Assembly: GCF_954871325.1 (NCBI RefSeq)
Contig: NC_088775.1
Span: 70,099,561-70,163,560, forward strand
Length of the DNA: 64,000 nt
Direction: 5' to 3'
Source of the DNA: Gordionus sp. m RMFG-2023
Taxonomy: Eukaryota; Nematomorpha; Gordioida; Chordodea; Parachordodidae
Under the pieces are notes generated by a model, which saw only the letters and a list, made by a program, of their open reading frames with translations, did not search any database and was not told the DNA's origin. The number at the start of each line of letters is the position of its first letter. Positions within the stretch are counted from its first letter, which is position 1. The position numbers were made by a program, and so were the translations under genes. This document shows, piece after piece, positions 35,665 to 46,544 of this stretch.

Positions 35665-37030
35665 ACACATGCCATATTTTAATTATTGATTTGCATAGTT
35701 CAGTTCACAAACCAGGTCAGGCTAAATATGGTCATATGCATTTTGTGGAATTCTTTAAAAAAATTAAGCTTGAACGAATTAAAATATTTATGATTTCTTC
35801 ATTTACAAAATTTTTTATGAAAAATATATGAAACTTGGACAAGCGAATCTATAAATTATATAGATTATTATTGGATGTTTTTATTTAACACTTCAACTAA
35901 AATTTTGGGCTTAATCATTTGGGATTTCTGGAATCCCTTTTGTTGGCTTTTACATTCCGTTGAAGAAAGAGTGAAAATATTCTAAACCTAGACCAAAGGG
36001 AACCTTATTTTACCACTCCCCCATCAAGTTGAGGTTGAAGATATAATTTTATTTTAAAAAAATTTTCTTCATTTTATTGCAACCGTTTAACCTAGTTAAG
36101 GCAGTTTCCCCTATGGTCCTGGGCATTACTATTTATAAGATTCTTTTCTCATCCATTATAACTTTCATCCACATCGTCTGGGTCTTCCTCATGCCTTGAT
36201 CCACCTATTTCCACTAATTCTTTGCCCAATCATCTATCGTTCAATATGCCCAAAACAACTTGAATCACATCTAATCCAATCTTTTCTCGTAATTCCTTGT
36301 TTGTTTTCTCTCAGAAATATCACACACCCGCCTAACTATTCTCATCTCCGTTCTATTTAATTTAGTTTCTCTCTTATGTCACTTTCATTGCCCATGTTCC
36401 ACCACCATTGACTATACAAATTTTCACGCAGCTTAAACTTTTCTCTTCAACTTTAATGAAACATTTTTATTTTTGTAGACGACATCTCTCGAAATTTCTA
36501 CGCATATCTGACTTGTAAGTTGTAACAACAATTGAATAAACACCCAATCTTCGTTTAGCATGTCACCCAAATAACAAATCTTTTCCACTTTTTCCAAAGG
36601 AGATTCATTGCCAATATCCCATCCACCCTTGTCTACGTTATTATCATGGGCCCTTTTCACATATATTCTACAGATAAATGTGAAGTAAGCTATCTTTAGA
36701 TTGCCTTTATCACCACCATATTGTTTATCCTATTTATGGCAGCGGATGCATTCGATTAAATGAATATGCTCATCTACATTTTAAAATTCATAAATGTGCC
36801 TTCTTTGGCATTCCTTTAATATAATATATACAATTTTATTTAGCGCTTGAGCCTGACCCGAAATTCTTATTAAATATAGTAAAATTCACGAATTGCTTTG
36901 TCCTTATCACAAATTTTTTTTTATTTATTTTTCAAGCCTGGCCAACTTTGATTTTTTTAGGTCCAGTCACCTCAGGGCTCTACCCCTTTATGGTCTCTCA
37001 TTTGTATTTAAGTTCAGTCCAGCTTGCGGG
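35665..37030. other. Intergenic stretch holding a LINE fragment
   Basis: Outside the LINE piece at 36130-36670 no coding is seen. At about 36885-36985 the motifs AAGCCTGGCCAAC and CCAGTCACCTCAGGG look like a worn element end. Confidence 0.4.
36130..36670 (-). mobile_element. LINE 3' fragment (end of reverse transcriptase ORF)
   Basis: Minus-strand protein: SPLEKVEKICYLGDMLNEDW, then LKLKRKV, then in other frames LREKIGLDVIQVV and an RHEEDPDDVDE-like tail. This is the typical C-terminal part after the RT domain in RTE/CR1-type LINEs (compare KFCYLGDMLS, SLKLKGRVY, LRKRLGVEDI in the family). It is broken by several frame changes and lacks the RT core. It could be the missing 3' half of the family found at 8047-9830, but the two do not overlap, so this cannot be tested here. 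Confidence 0.75.
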
Positions 37031-37148
37031 CAGAGCTGTGCAAATTTCTAAAAATTAAAATACGACATGGTCATAAATACTTTTATTGATTGATGATAGA
37101 AAGAAATACTAATTATATGTTTTTTATATTAAAACCTGCACAGCCCTG
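37031..37148. repeat. 118-bp MITE with CAGRGCTGTGCA ends
   Basis: Ends are CAGAGCTGTGCAAATTT and, reversed, CAGGGCTGTGCAGGTTT. The interior is AT-rich with no coding. The flanking 8-mers do not match. Confidence 0.6.
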
Positions 37149-37256
37149 AAGCCTCGCCCATTGGTCGGGTATTGAAAATATTATAAAAAGCTTGTAGATA
37201 ATTTATTTTAAATTAATAATTTGGGAAATAAAATAAATTGCCTATTTAATAAAAAT

Positions 37257-37497
37257 CAGAGACCTGCAGGCCCGGGCCGTATTTTAATTTTTTAAATATA
37301 CCCGAGCCTGGTCTGAAATTTTTTTTAAAAAATTATCCGGGCTGGGCTGCATATTTAAAATTAAATATTTTAAATCGTTAATATTAGATATAAAAATAAA
37401 TATAATATCTTTTAAAAAAAAATATAGGCTAGGACGGGCCGAAATTTTTTTTAAAAAAATCCAGATCGGGATATGCAAATACTTCTGCAGATCTCTG
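37257..37497. repeat. hAT-E MITE, 241 bp, exact target duplication
   Basis: Ends are CAGAGACCTGCAGGCCCGGG and, reversed, CAGAGATCTGCAGAAGTAT. Subterminal GGGCCGTATTTTAA and ATATACCCGAGCC match the full element that starts at 37762. The 8-bp ATAAAAAT occurs exactly on both sides (37249-37256, 37498-37505). Confidence 0.92.
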
Positions 37498-38109
37498 ATA
37501 AAAATATTGTTCATTTTATAACTAGTTTTAACTATTTTACTTATGAAGTTTTAAGACTTCTCTCCAAATTTTTAATATTCATGTAGAATGGTAGTCTTTC
37601 AAATCCATACTCTCACCTCTTTCCTAAGTTATCTGCTTGTGTTTTAAATGTTATCAGTTTTAAAACTAAATTTTTAATTATATTTTATCTAACAGATTGG
37701 AAAGTAAGAAACAAAGTGATGAAATTTTAAATAAATTAGTTAAATTAATAATAATCTCTATCAGAGACCTGCAGGCCCGGGCCCGGCCGTATTTTAAATT
37801 TTATAAATATACCCGGGCCGGGCCTAAAAAATTTTTTTTTAAACATATCCGGGCCGGGCCTAAGATTGAACCCGGGCCGGGCCTTAATATTTTTTATAAA
37901 AATTTTTACATTATGAGTTAATGGTTATAAGATTATATTATGTTATAGTTATGATCAGGGTTGCCAGGTCAAAATTTTCAAATTGTGGGAGAATTCGGTA
38001 TTTTGTGGGAGTAATATAAAAATTGTGGGAGAAATATGAAAATTGCTAACCGGGATTTCGAATTGACTTAGTTATCCGCCTATTATTTTTTATAAATATA
38101 AAATCGAAT

Positions 38110-38333
38110 CTATTTTCCAAAATAAAATAGGTAATTATTTTTCAAAATAAAATAGCCAACTATTTTTCAAAATAAAATAGCCAACTATTTTTCAAAATAA
38201 AATAGCCAACTATTTTTTAAAATAAAATAGCCAACTATTTTTCAAAATAAAATATTCAACTCTTTTTCAAAATAAAATAGGTAACTATTTTCCAAAATAA
38301 AATACGCAACTATTTTTCAAAATAGGTAATTAT
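38110..38333. repeat. 25-bp minisatellite, about nine units
   Basis: The unit CCAACTATTTTTCAAAATAA followed by AATAG is repeated about nine times with small changes. The sister hAT-D1 has a single unit at about 33340-33370, so the array expanded after the copies separated. Confidence 0.88.
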
Positions 38334-39617
38334 AGTACGACACAAAATTTCTTAAATACTATCTTTATTATTAAAATAACATATTGATTTATTATAATAT
38401 ATTAATTTTGTTTAAAAATAATAACCAACGATCTTTTTTAAATACAAAAGAATGTAAACAAGATAAAATTTTATAAAAAAAATTGTAATTTTACAATGTA
38501 AAAAAATATATTTTATGCTAATGTATAAATAAGATTTTATAAAAAAACAAACAATTTTAAATTTACAATGTAAAAAATAATTATAATCAGTGCGGGGAAG
38601 TTGTTCTACAGTATTTAGTTAATACAATGGGGGAAGGGAATATGATATTTTGAGGCATCAAAAATCTTCAAAGCATAAATCAGTACAGGGCAGTCTATCA
38701 ACATTTATTGCAAAACAAAAATATTCTTCAAAAATAAGAAATAATACAGATGCAACTACAGTTGCGGAAATGGTAAATACCTATCATTCAGTACAACATT
38801 CAGAGAGCTACTTAATATCACAATGTTGGTAGAATCTTTCCCCATAATATTTAACGACTAATATAAATGAAAAGTATACTTTGTAGAACACAAATGAGCA
38901 AGGCTATCATCAATGTTTTAGGATATAAATCCAGAAGGTCAATTCTTGACGATTTGAAAGATGTGCAAACATATGCAATTCTAAAAGATGCATCTAATAA
39001 GGAGATATCAAAACATTTCCCTTGATCCTCCCCTATTTCAACAAAATTAATGTCATTTCAATAAAACTATTAAAAAAAATTTCTCCAGATATGAAATATC
39101 CAAAGACATAGCTAACCATATATAATGGTAAATATGGCAGATTTGGCATTACCAATGAATTGCATGGCAACTTTCTGATCTGATAATTCCTTAGTGAATT
39201 TTGTAAAAATCAGAGTGTATTTACAGAATTGAGTCAGCATAATGTTGGTTGACAGGTTTCTCCTAATACGCGCCATCGTAGAATTTTAATGGCAGAAGTA
39301 TATTTAGGAATTTTACATATAGGAAATCTACTATATACTGTTAATATGCAGTTGCAATCAAAAGAATATAATTTAATAAAGGTTCACTAAATTATGCTGC
39401 AGAAATACCAAAGTAAGAATATTATTACTATTATCGGATAATTATTAATAAGATTTAATATGATGTCATGTTTGAGGAGATTGTAATGCTTCTTTATTTT
39501 TATGATTTGCCAAAATTTTCAAAATATTAATTTTACAATGTAAAAAATAAATTTATTTGATTTTATGCAACTGTATAAATAAGATTTTATAAAATATAGA
39601 AAGTCAAATAGTTATAG

Positions 39618-40397
39618 TTAATTATATTTTATTTGAGATTTAAATAATGGAACTAAACGTTTACCGTCGTTATTAAGATATTTATAAAATTCCTGGCATG
39701 ACATTTTATAATTTTGTTTAACCATTAACTCGGCCTCTAATGTTGTTAAAGCAATTCGATTTCTCTCCTTTCTCCAGGCAGTCCTCATCAGGCTAAAAAT
39801 GCGCTTCGATGAGGCATTAGAATGAGGTAAGGAGAAAACATACTCGCAAATTTTTTCCAAGCATGGGGATTTATCATTATTACGAAAAAATTCCACCCAT
39901 TTATCCTCTGCTTTTAGACCATCTAATATTCTCTCGAATCATAAAAAATGGAAAAAATTACAATCTCTTCAAACAAGGCTTCAAATGTCTATCAGTAATT
40001 TTAATATATTTATTAAATTACAAAAACCATCAAATGATGGTTTCTGTTCCAAGGTCATAATATTTATACACCTGTAAATAGAGTTATTAAAATCAAATCT
40101 TGATTTTAAATATTCCAAAATTGTCTTAATAAAAATATTTGCTTCATTTAAAAATACGTTAATTATATTAATATTTGAACATTTTAATATGATATTTTTA
40201 GCAATAGCGCCATAAATTTTATTATCTATTTTTAACTGTAGAGATGAACAGAGCTGTAGCATGATTTTGTGAATCTTTATCAATAAAGAATCTTCTGATT
40301 GCAACTGAATATTAACTACATGAAGTAGATTTCCTACATGTGAAACTAATCCCAAATATGCTTCTGACATTTCATCCTCGAAAATTTTTTTTAGCAA
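39618..40397 (-). pseudogene. hAT-D2 transposase, C-terminal part on the minus strand
   Basis: Two open pieces: 40397-39981 (DEMSEAYLGLVSHVGNLLHV, SLQLKIDNKIYGAIAKNIIL, LEQKPSFDGFCNLINIL) and 39896-39618 with the hAT dimerisation block (VFSLPHSNASSKRIFSLM, then KERNRIALTTLEAELMV). They are separated by a region with stops near 39900-39980. A second, plus-strand copy of the upstream part lies at 38650-39490 in the same element. Confidence 0.8.
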
Positions 40398-40539
40398 AAT
40401 AGAACATTTTATTACTTAAATCTGTTTGGTATATGGGATATAATATCCACTTCTAAAAATTCTATTCTTCTAACACAAAAATTTTGAAAATGTCGAGTGG
40501 AGCACTGCAATTCTAGATAACGATATAAAATATATTAAG

Positions 40540-42542
40540 TAGTGTTGTAAATGAACACGTTCATTTTGAACGCGTTCGTGAACGAAGTTCGTTTTTTTGA
40601 AAAAAAGGTGATGAACGGCGTTCCTTTTTTTTGACGAACTTTGAACGTGAACGCGTTCCTTTTCTTTGATGAACGCGTTCAATTTTACGTTCGTTCAATT
40701 TTAAAAACACTTTTTATTTTTATTTATTTGAAAAATTAATATTAATCCGCATTTTTTAACAAAAAAGTCTTATATTTTTATTTATTTGAAAAATTAATAT
40801 TTAATCCAATTTTTTAACAAAAAAGTCTTATATTTTTTAATCAGCTGTTTTTACTTTTTCCTCTTTCATATTGCAATTAACGTACCATAACGTGCTACTG
40901 CTAGACATATGATTATTTAGCTGAAACAATTTCAAACTTTCTAAAGAAATTTAAAATACATAATAAGGTAATATTATGTGTCACTGATAATGCAAGAAAC
41001 TTTTTAAAGGCCTTTAGGTATAAATAAATAGTCTATATTTTAATTTTTATATTTAAAAAAAAATTATAGATTATTTGAGAAAATATCTGAAGATGAGGAA
41101 GATGAAATTGAATCATTATCATTAAATGAGGTGTTTGAAAATCAAAATAGGGAGGAAAACTTTATCTATCTCCCCAAACATCACTCTTGTGCTTGCCACA
41201 ATCTTAATTTAGTGGCAAGTGTTGATGCTGAAAAAGCATTAGAAGATGTATCTTTTAAAAGAATATTAAATAGTGCATTTGATAAATGCAAAAGTTTATG
41301 GAACAAACAAAATCAGTCAACATCATTTGCTGCAGACTTAAAGAGTAATTTGTCAAGATTACTTATTAGGCCTGTTATTACCCGATGGAATTCTTATTAT
41401 AATTCTTTGAAATTAATAGATTACTTAGTAAAAGAAAATTCTAGTTTGTTTGACAAAGTCTGTGATATGGGAGGATTAGCTAGACTCTCAAACAATGATT
41501 AAATTTTTTTGGAAGATTACTGTATTGTAAGTCCTAATAAAATTTTTTAGAATAAATATTATAATGAATTTTTTTAAATATTAAAATAGATCATGGAGCC
41601 TATTGCAACAGCTCTCACTATTTTAGAAAGTGAGGAAAAGATGCATTTGGGATATTTGACCCCGACAATAACAATAGTTAGTATAAAATTAAACAAAGTC
41701 AGTGGTCTAAAATATGGGCAACCATTGATAGATGCTGTATTAAATGGGATTAATAAAAGGTATTAAACCTATCACTATCAAATTAATTACATATATTTAT
41801 TTTTTTTTAAGATTTCAACATATATATGAAGATCAATATCTACTTTCAGCAATTATACATCCGATATTCAAGCTTCAATGGCCTTGGATAAAGCTTCCAC
41901 AAAATGAACCTTTAAAGAATAAACTTATAGCTTTTTTGAAAAAAGGCATTGAAACCCCAAGAATTGATAATGAAAGAACTGTCAATTCCGAGATATCTTT
42001 TTTTTGACGAGGAAGAAGAGGGCAGATTGGAGGATGATAACATAGCTCAATTTTTTCAAACAAAGGATAAAACATTAAATGTTTTTAATAAATTCCCCCT
42101 TTTAAAAGAATTGTTTATCAAGTATAACACCGCAATCCCTTCATCTGCCCCTGTTGAGCGAGTTTTTAGTATAGCTAACGCTGTATTAACTGCCAAGCGT
42201 TCATGCCTATCAGATCAAAATTTTGAAAAGCAATTATTATTAAAAATTAATAAGAAAAATTTTTTATAAATTTATTTTTTTATCGCTCTATTATATTGTA
42301 TTTATAATTATATTATCAAAATAAAACTATTATTTTTTATCATGGCTTATATATTGTGTTGAAAAATATAAGGCATTTTGTTAAATTAAATTTTAAAAAA
42401 AATTTATCATACAATTTTGAACGCATGAACGCGTTCATGAACTTGAACGCGTTCCTTTTTTTGAATTTGAACGTGAACGCGTTCGATTTTTGTCAATGAA
42501 CGTTGAACGCGTTCGATTTTTTTAAAAATGTTTACAGCACTA
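40540..42542 (+). mobile_element. hAT-B2, innermost element of the nest
   Basis: Ends are TAGTGTTGTAAATG at 40540 and GTTTACAGCACTA ending at 42542, with exact 8-bp ATATTAAG on both sides (40532-40539, 42543-42550). Subterminal GAACGCGTTC palindromes are dense at 40565-40700 and 42418-42515. 2003 bp with a largely readable transposase on the plus strand. It is the youngest of the three nested elements, since both its duplication and its frame are well kept. Confidence 0.96.
40915..42269 (+). pseudogene. hAT-B2 transposase, nearly intact but N-terminally deleted
   Basis: Exon-like blocks: 40915-41011 ([29 protein letters not shown] with a catalytic-type TDN); a 52-bp GT-AG intron-like gap; then about 41069-41500 (LPKHHSCACHNLNLVAS, RPVITRWNSYYNSL); about 41592-41760 (EPIATALTILESEE); and after another gap 41813-42269, with AIIHPIFKLQWPW and the dimerisation block AIPSSAPVERVFSIANAVLT. 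The zinc finger and first catalytic region upstream are absent. Lesions seen: an in-frame TAA at 41500-41502 and a frame change at a T-run near 41997-42005, after which FFDEEEEGRLEDDN continues. Confidence 0.8.
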
Positions 42543-43217
42543 ATATTAAGTAATTTAAAATATATTTATAATAATTTTACATACTGTTCTAACTTCTATT
42601 CTTTCTAACACAAAAATTTTGAAAATGTCGAGTGGAGAATTGGAGAATTTTATAAAAAATATATTTTAGAGCGGAAAAATAAAATAAAAGAACTAGACAT
42701 ATTATATTTAAAATTTATTTTAAAAATATAAAAATAATCAAATACTGTCTCTCAAAATTATTATTTATTTAAAATGCTAAAAAAAATTGTGGGAGTTTTG
42801 TGGGAGTGAGATGTATGTGGGTAAACAAAAAAATTGTGGGAGACTCCCACTGATGGGGGGAGACATGGCAACCCTGGTTATGATATAATATTGGGTGATG
42901 GTTAACACTACCTAACACCCACAGATCGATCTCATTATTAATTTCCTGCAAATTTATTCAAAGTATTAATATATTTTTTTATAATTCATATCTAAATTTT
43001 TACAACATATTTTACCAAAACAATCAAATAAAGGAATATCACTTCTTGAAGTTTGTAATACCTTTCAAAGCGAAAAAGGAGAAATAAAATTGATTTTACT
43101 TAATATAAAGCATTTTTTAATTGAAAAATTTGTTTTACACAAGTATCATTTTATTTCTCTTTTTCTCTGTCCCAAATTCAAGCAATTACGTATGTAGTCA
43201 CAGGGACAGATCGCAAG

Positions 43218-43616
43218 ATGACGGAAAACTATATAAAAGATTATATTAAATTACAAGAGGCTCAGGAAGTAAATGAAATACCATCGACCAGTCAAATTAT
43301 GACTGTTGTTAAACAAACTGAATCGTTTTATGACAAATGGGGCGATGGTAATTCTGGTAATATGTCAATATCCGATGATGAATATTATAATTACATAAAT
43401 AAAAAAATATATAAAACATATAAGGTGGATGATTTGTTAGAGTGGTGGGCGGCTCATCAAAGCGAATTTCCAATTTTAGCAAAATTGGCAATTTCTGCTT
43501 CAAGTGCAAGCTGTGAGCGGAATTTTTCCACTACTTGGAGAAATCTTGAAGAAAGAAGAAGTAATCTTCAACCTGAAAAGGTAGATATGCTTCTCTTTCT
43601 TCATGATAATTTGTGA
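43218..43616 (+). pseudogene. hAT-E transposase C-terminus
   Basis: A 132-codon open frame: YKVDDLLEWWAAHQSEFPIL, then AKLAISASSASCERNFSTTW and EERRSNLQPEKVDMLLFLHD. This is the classical hAT dimerisation domain (W-W then S-A-S-x-E-R-x-F-S). It ends naturally with a stop. Upstream parts of the gene are missing from the E element even after removing D2, so this is a remnant of an internally deleted copy. Confidence 0.85.
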
Positions 43617-43849
43617 ATTTTTATATCTTTCTTGAGTATAGGGTTTCGTCAATCATGCTGGTTTTTTACTTTGCAAACTGTCAAATATTTATTGCATTTA
43701 TTATATTTACCTTGAGTCATGAAAGTTTTTAATCCAACATTTTTCATTATTTTTTTTTACAATATTATATAATACAATTATCTTCTTTTGTTAAAAATTT
43801 ATATTATAAAATAAATTATATTAATATTGTGCAATTAGATAATATTTTC

Positions 43850-44150
43850 AAAATACTATTTATTATACATGCATTTTTTTAAATAGCGATTTAATTTTAT
43901 TTTATAAATTAAATAGTAAATTAAATACAATATATTATATTCTCAAAATATTTTCCATTTTTATAAATTAAATATTAGTTTTATTTTTTTTAAATGCAAT
44001 ATAAAATATAGTATATGCTCAAAATATTATTACCATTTTTATGAATATTAGTTTTATTTTTATAAATGCAATATAAAATATAGCATATATGCTCAAAATA
44101 TCCATTTTTATAATTTTTATAAATTGAATATAATATTCTCAAAATATTAG
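43850..44150. repeat. Diverged tandem repeat of about 70-75 bp
   Basis: Three to four units share CTCAAAATATT, CCATTTTTATAA and TAAATGCAATATAAAATATA. It lies in the right flank of hAT-E between the transposase remnant and the GC-rich terminal repeats. Confidence 0.65.
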
Positions 44151-44786
44151 CTACCTATATTTTTTAAATAATAAGCGATAATACTCGCTGAAAAATATGG
44201 TAAAATACCTCATAGGTGAATTTTTGTATATACCAGGTCGAATATAATTTTAAAAAATTCCGAGCAGCGCCTGTTTTTTTTAAAAAATATCCGTGCCGGT
44301 CTTAAATTTTTAAATCCGGGCCGGGCCGTAAAAAATTTTTTTTTAAAATATCCGGGCCGGGCCTAAAAAATTTAAAACCGGGCCGGGCCGTGCAAATGGT
44401 ACCTATGCAGGTCTCTGATCTCTATAACCATTTTTCTCACTTCTAATTTTTAATTGTTTTTCTACAAAATATAAAAATATTTTAATTTCAACTCAATCAT
44501 CTTTACTTTTGGAGTGTCTAAATTTTCCAAAATCTTTGGAGGTATCCTCGGCCGGTACTTGTTTTACTCCACTGAGAATAATAATGTTTATCTTTAATTT
44601 TTCAAAAATCGGAGTTATTTTATTTATGAGGATTTTATTAGTTAAAATAGTCCATAAAATTTTTTAAAAATAGAATAAAATAAAATATTTAGGTTTTTAT
44701 TCAATTGCTTAGTTTTTATCATAACGAAAACTGGCACTCGTAAAGATGATTATGCTTTACCCCTAATATCTCCAAAAGTGTAATAG

Positions 44787-46544
44787 TAGTGTTAACATAA
44801 CTAATTAGACCTTTTGGCGTAAAAGTAACTGTAAGAGTTACAATTGAAAAGATATATTAGTAACTAGTAATATTTTTGAAATATGACTACAAGACTAACT
44901 AGTTACTTATTAGTTACATCTAAAAATATGTTTAAACAAAAATGCGAACCCGGCAAAATTTTTGCCCGAGGTTTGGTTCGAGTTCGGTTCGGGTTCAGTT
45001 TAAGGTTAAAAAAAATAGGTGGGTTCGATTCGGGTTCGGTTCAGGGAAATATTTTTGAACCCGGGTTTGGTTCCATGTTTAGCTCGGGTTTAAGAATTTT
45101 TGAATTAATTAAAAAATATTTTATATTTAAATCATAATTAAAAAACTAGACATAAATTTGATATAAAAAATAAATTTTTTATTTTATTTATAGGCAAATA
45201 TAGTTAAAAATACAAAGCATACTCATGTATAGATTTAAATTTAATTTAGACGTATTTCTTTAAATTAACAATATCCAATATAATCATTTTTACTTTGACT
45301 TGTTCACTTTCATTTTCCTCTAATTAATAATCTTTGAGAATAAGTTAAAAATTAAAAATAAATGGCCTAAATAAATTTAATTGTTTAAAATTTATTAACA
45401 ATCCCATAGGAATCTTTGAGAATAAATTTACAAATGGAGTAAATGAATTAAGTTGTTTAAAATTTATTAACACTTCACTTAAATGGAAATTTGGAAATAT
45501 AATAAAATGTCAAGTAAATTATTAATATATGTATATACAATTATACAAATATCTTATATTAATTTAAACAATACACAAAACTCGGTTGAACCCGGGTTCA
45601 AATAAAATTCCCGGGTTCGGTTCGAGGTTTTGAAAATCCTATAATAGGGGTTCAGGTTCGGTTCGGGTTCAATTTTTTCCGAAAAACCCGGGTTTTGTTC
45701 TCTGGGTTCGGTTCGAACCCCTGGTTTAATAATAATATCTCTTATTACCTTTATATGATCATTTCCCAAATTTGAAATTACTTTTTTTTATATAGAGATT
45801 CACTTACATAAATCATTCATATTTCTGTTGTCTAAGAAAGCTTATATTTAGAATAGGCTTATTAAAAAAACAAAGCGAATGAATACAAGTAGTAAATTAT
45901 TTGTTTTGTTCGAATACAAATAAAGAACTAAATTCGAATAATCAACTAATTATTCGATTTATTTGTTTATTCGAACCCAGATTATGTATTGCATGTGAAA
46001 GACTTTTCTTAGTTGTAATTAATTTGTTGTCAATAATCGCATGTTTTATAAAGAAGATAATAAGAAAAATTCTTTACCTTAAAAATGGTTTAGCATTATA
46101 AATTTAATTAATATCCATTTATGTATGAATTACTTCATAATATTTTGAAAAACAGATAGTAAATTGTATTATTCATACGAACCGAATATGAATAATACGC
46201 TATTTGATTTGTTTTTGAATGGGCCTAATTTAGAGAAAAACAAGGATACCTTTAGACATAAATTTTGAAAAGAGCCCAATTTTAATCAAATAAAAAAATT
46301 CTTAATCTCAAATTTTTATGAAAAATAAATATTATTTATATTTTCTAATTTTTACATTTTTCTGTGGAAATAAAAATATATAAATTTTATTAATAATTTC
46401 ATATTTTCATTTAAATTCTTTTGATTTACAATTTGTAAAAATTATATTAAAAAATGGTGGGTTATATAAATTATTTAAAAAGTAACTATCAATAATTAAT
46501 AACTGTAACTTATTACCTTTCAAAAGTAACTTTTAATAACACTA
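44787..46544. mobile_element. Element L, hAT-like, containing element G
   Basis: Ends are TAGTGTTAACATAAC at 44787 and, reversed from 46544, TAGTGTTATTAAAAGTTAC. The six bases TAATAG abut both ends directly, which is shorter than the usual 8 bp. Subterminal AGTTAC/GTAACT motifs occur at both ends. Inside are element G and, at about 45845-46240, ATTCGAATAA/TATTCATACGAA motifs that may be the ends of yet another element. No transposase recognised. Confidence 0.6.
44937..45723. mobile_element. Element G, non-autonomous, GAACCCGGGTTC repeats
   Basis: The left flank (44945-45095) and right flank (45580-45720) are full of GGTTCGGGTTCGGTTC and the palindrome GAACCCGGGTTC. The right end reads, reversed, CAGGGGTTCGAACC; the left end is less clear. 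GTTTAAA and GTTTAAT flank the element. The centre is AT-rich without transposase. Open frames here (44883-45137, 45554-45769) are just translations of the repeats. Confidence 0.65.

Larger units (their letters stand above)
37956..42876 (-). mobile_element. hAT-D2, middle element of the nest
   Basis: Ends are CAGGGTTGCCAGGTC at 37956 and GGCAACCCTG ending at 42876, with exact 8-bp GTTATGAT on both sides (37948-37955, 42877-42884). It is the sister of hAT-D1. The left part carries transposase on the plus strand (38650-39490: NTDATTVAEMVNTYHSVQH, then RSILDDLKDVQTYAILKD and AEVYLGILHIGNLL). The right part carries it on the minus strand (40397-39618), ending in the dimerisation block SLPHSNASSKRIFSLMRTAW. 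The two partial copies point at each other. hAT-B2 is inserted at 40540. A minisatellite sits near the left end. Confidence 0.92.
37762..44417 (+). mobile_element. hAT-E, outer element of a three-level nest
   Basis: Ends are CAGAGACCTGCAGGCCCGGG at 37762 and TATGCAGGTCTCTG ending at 44417, with exact 8-bp ATCTCTAT on both sides (37754-37761, 44418-44425). Subterminal CCCGGGCCGGGC repeats occur at both ends. Without the inserted hAT-D2 the element would be about 1.7 kb. It keeps the C-terminal transposase part at 43218-43616 and has lost the rest. Confidence 0.95.

Noticed and set aside
35466-35675. 69-codon frame beginning MACVPGTGLPCLPP
   Set aside because: Reads through the right terminal repeats of hAT-D1 (GCGGGAGATTTCC repeats); no domain.
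37284-37514. 76-codon minus-strand frame
   Set aside because: Lies almost wholly inside the 241-bp E MITE and reflects its terminal repeats.
38110-38333. Possible CRISPR-like array
   Set aside because: Units are directly adjacent with no unique spacers, and the genome is eukaryotic; it is a minisatellite.
40470-40682. 70-codon minus-strand frame
   Set aside because: Same repeat field, at the left end of hAT-B2.
44883-45137. FGS-rich frame of 84 codons
   Set aside because: Translation of the GGTTCGGGTTC repeats of element G, not a protein.
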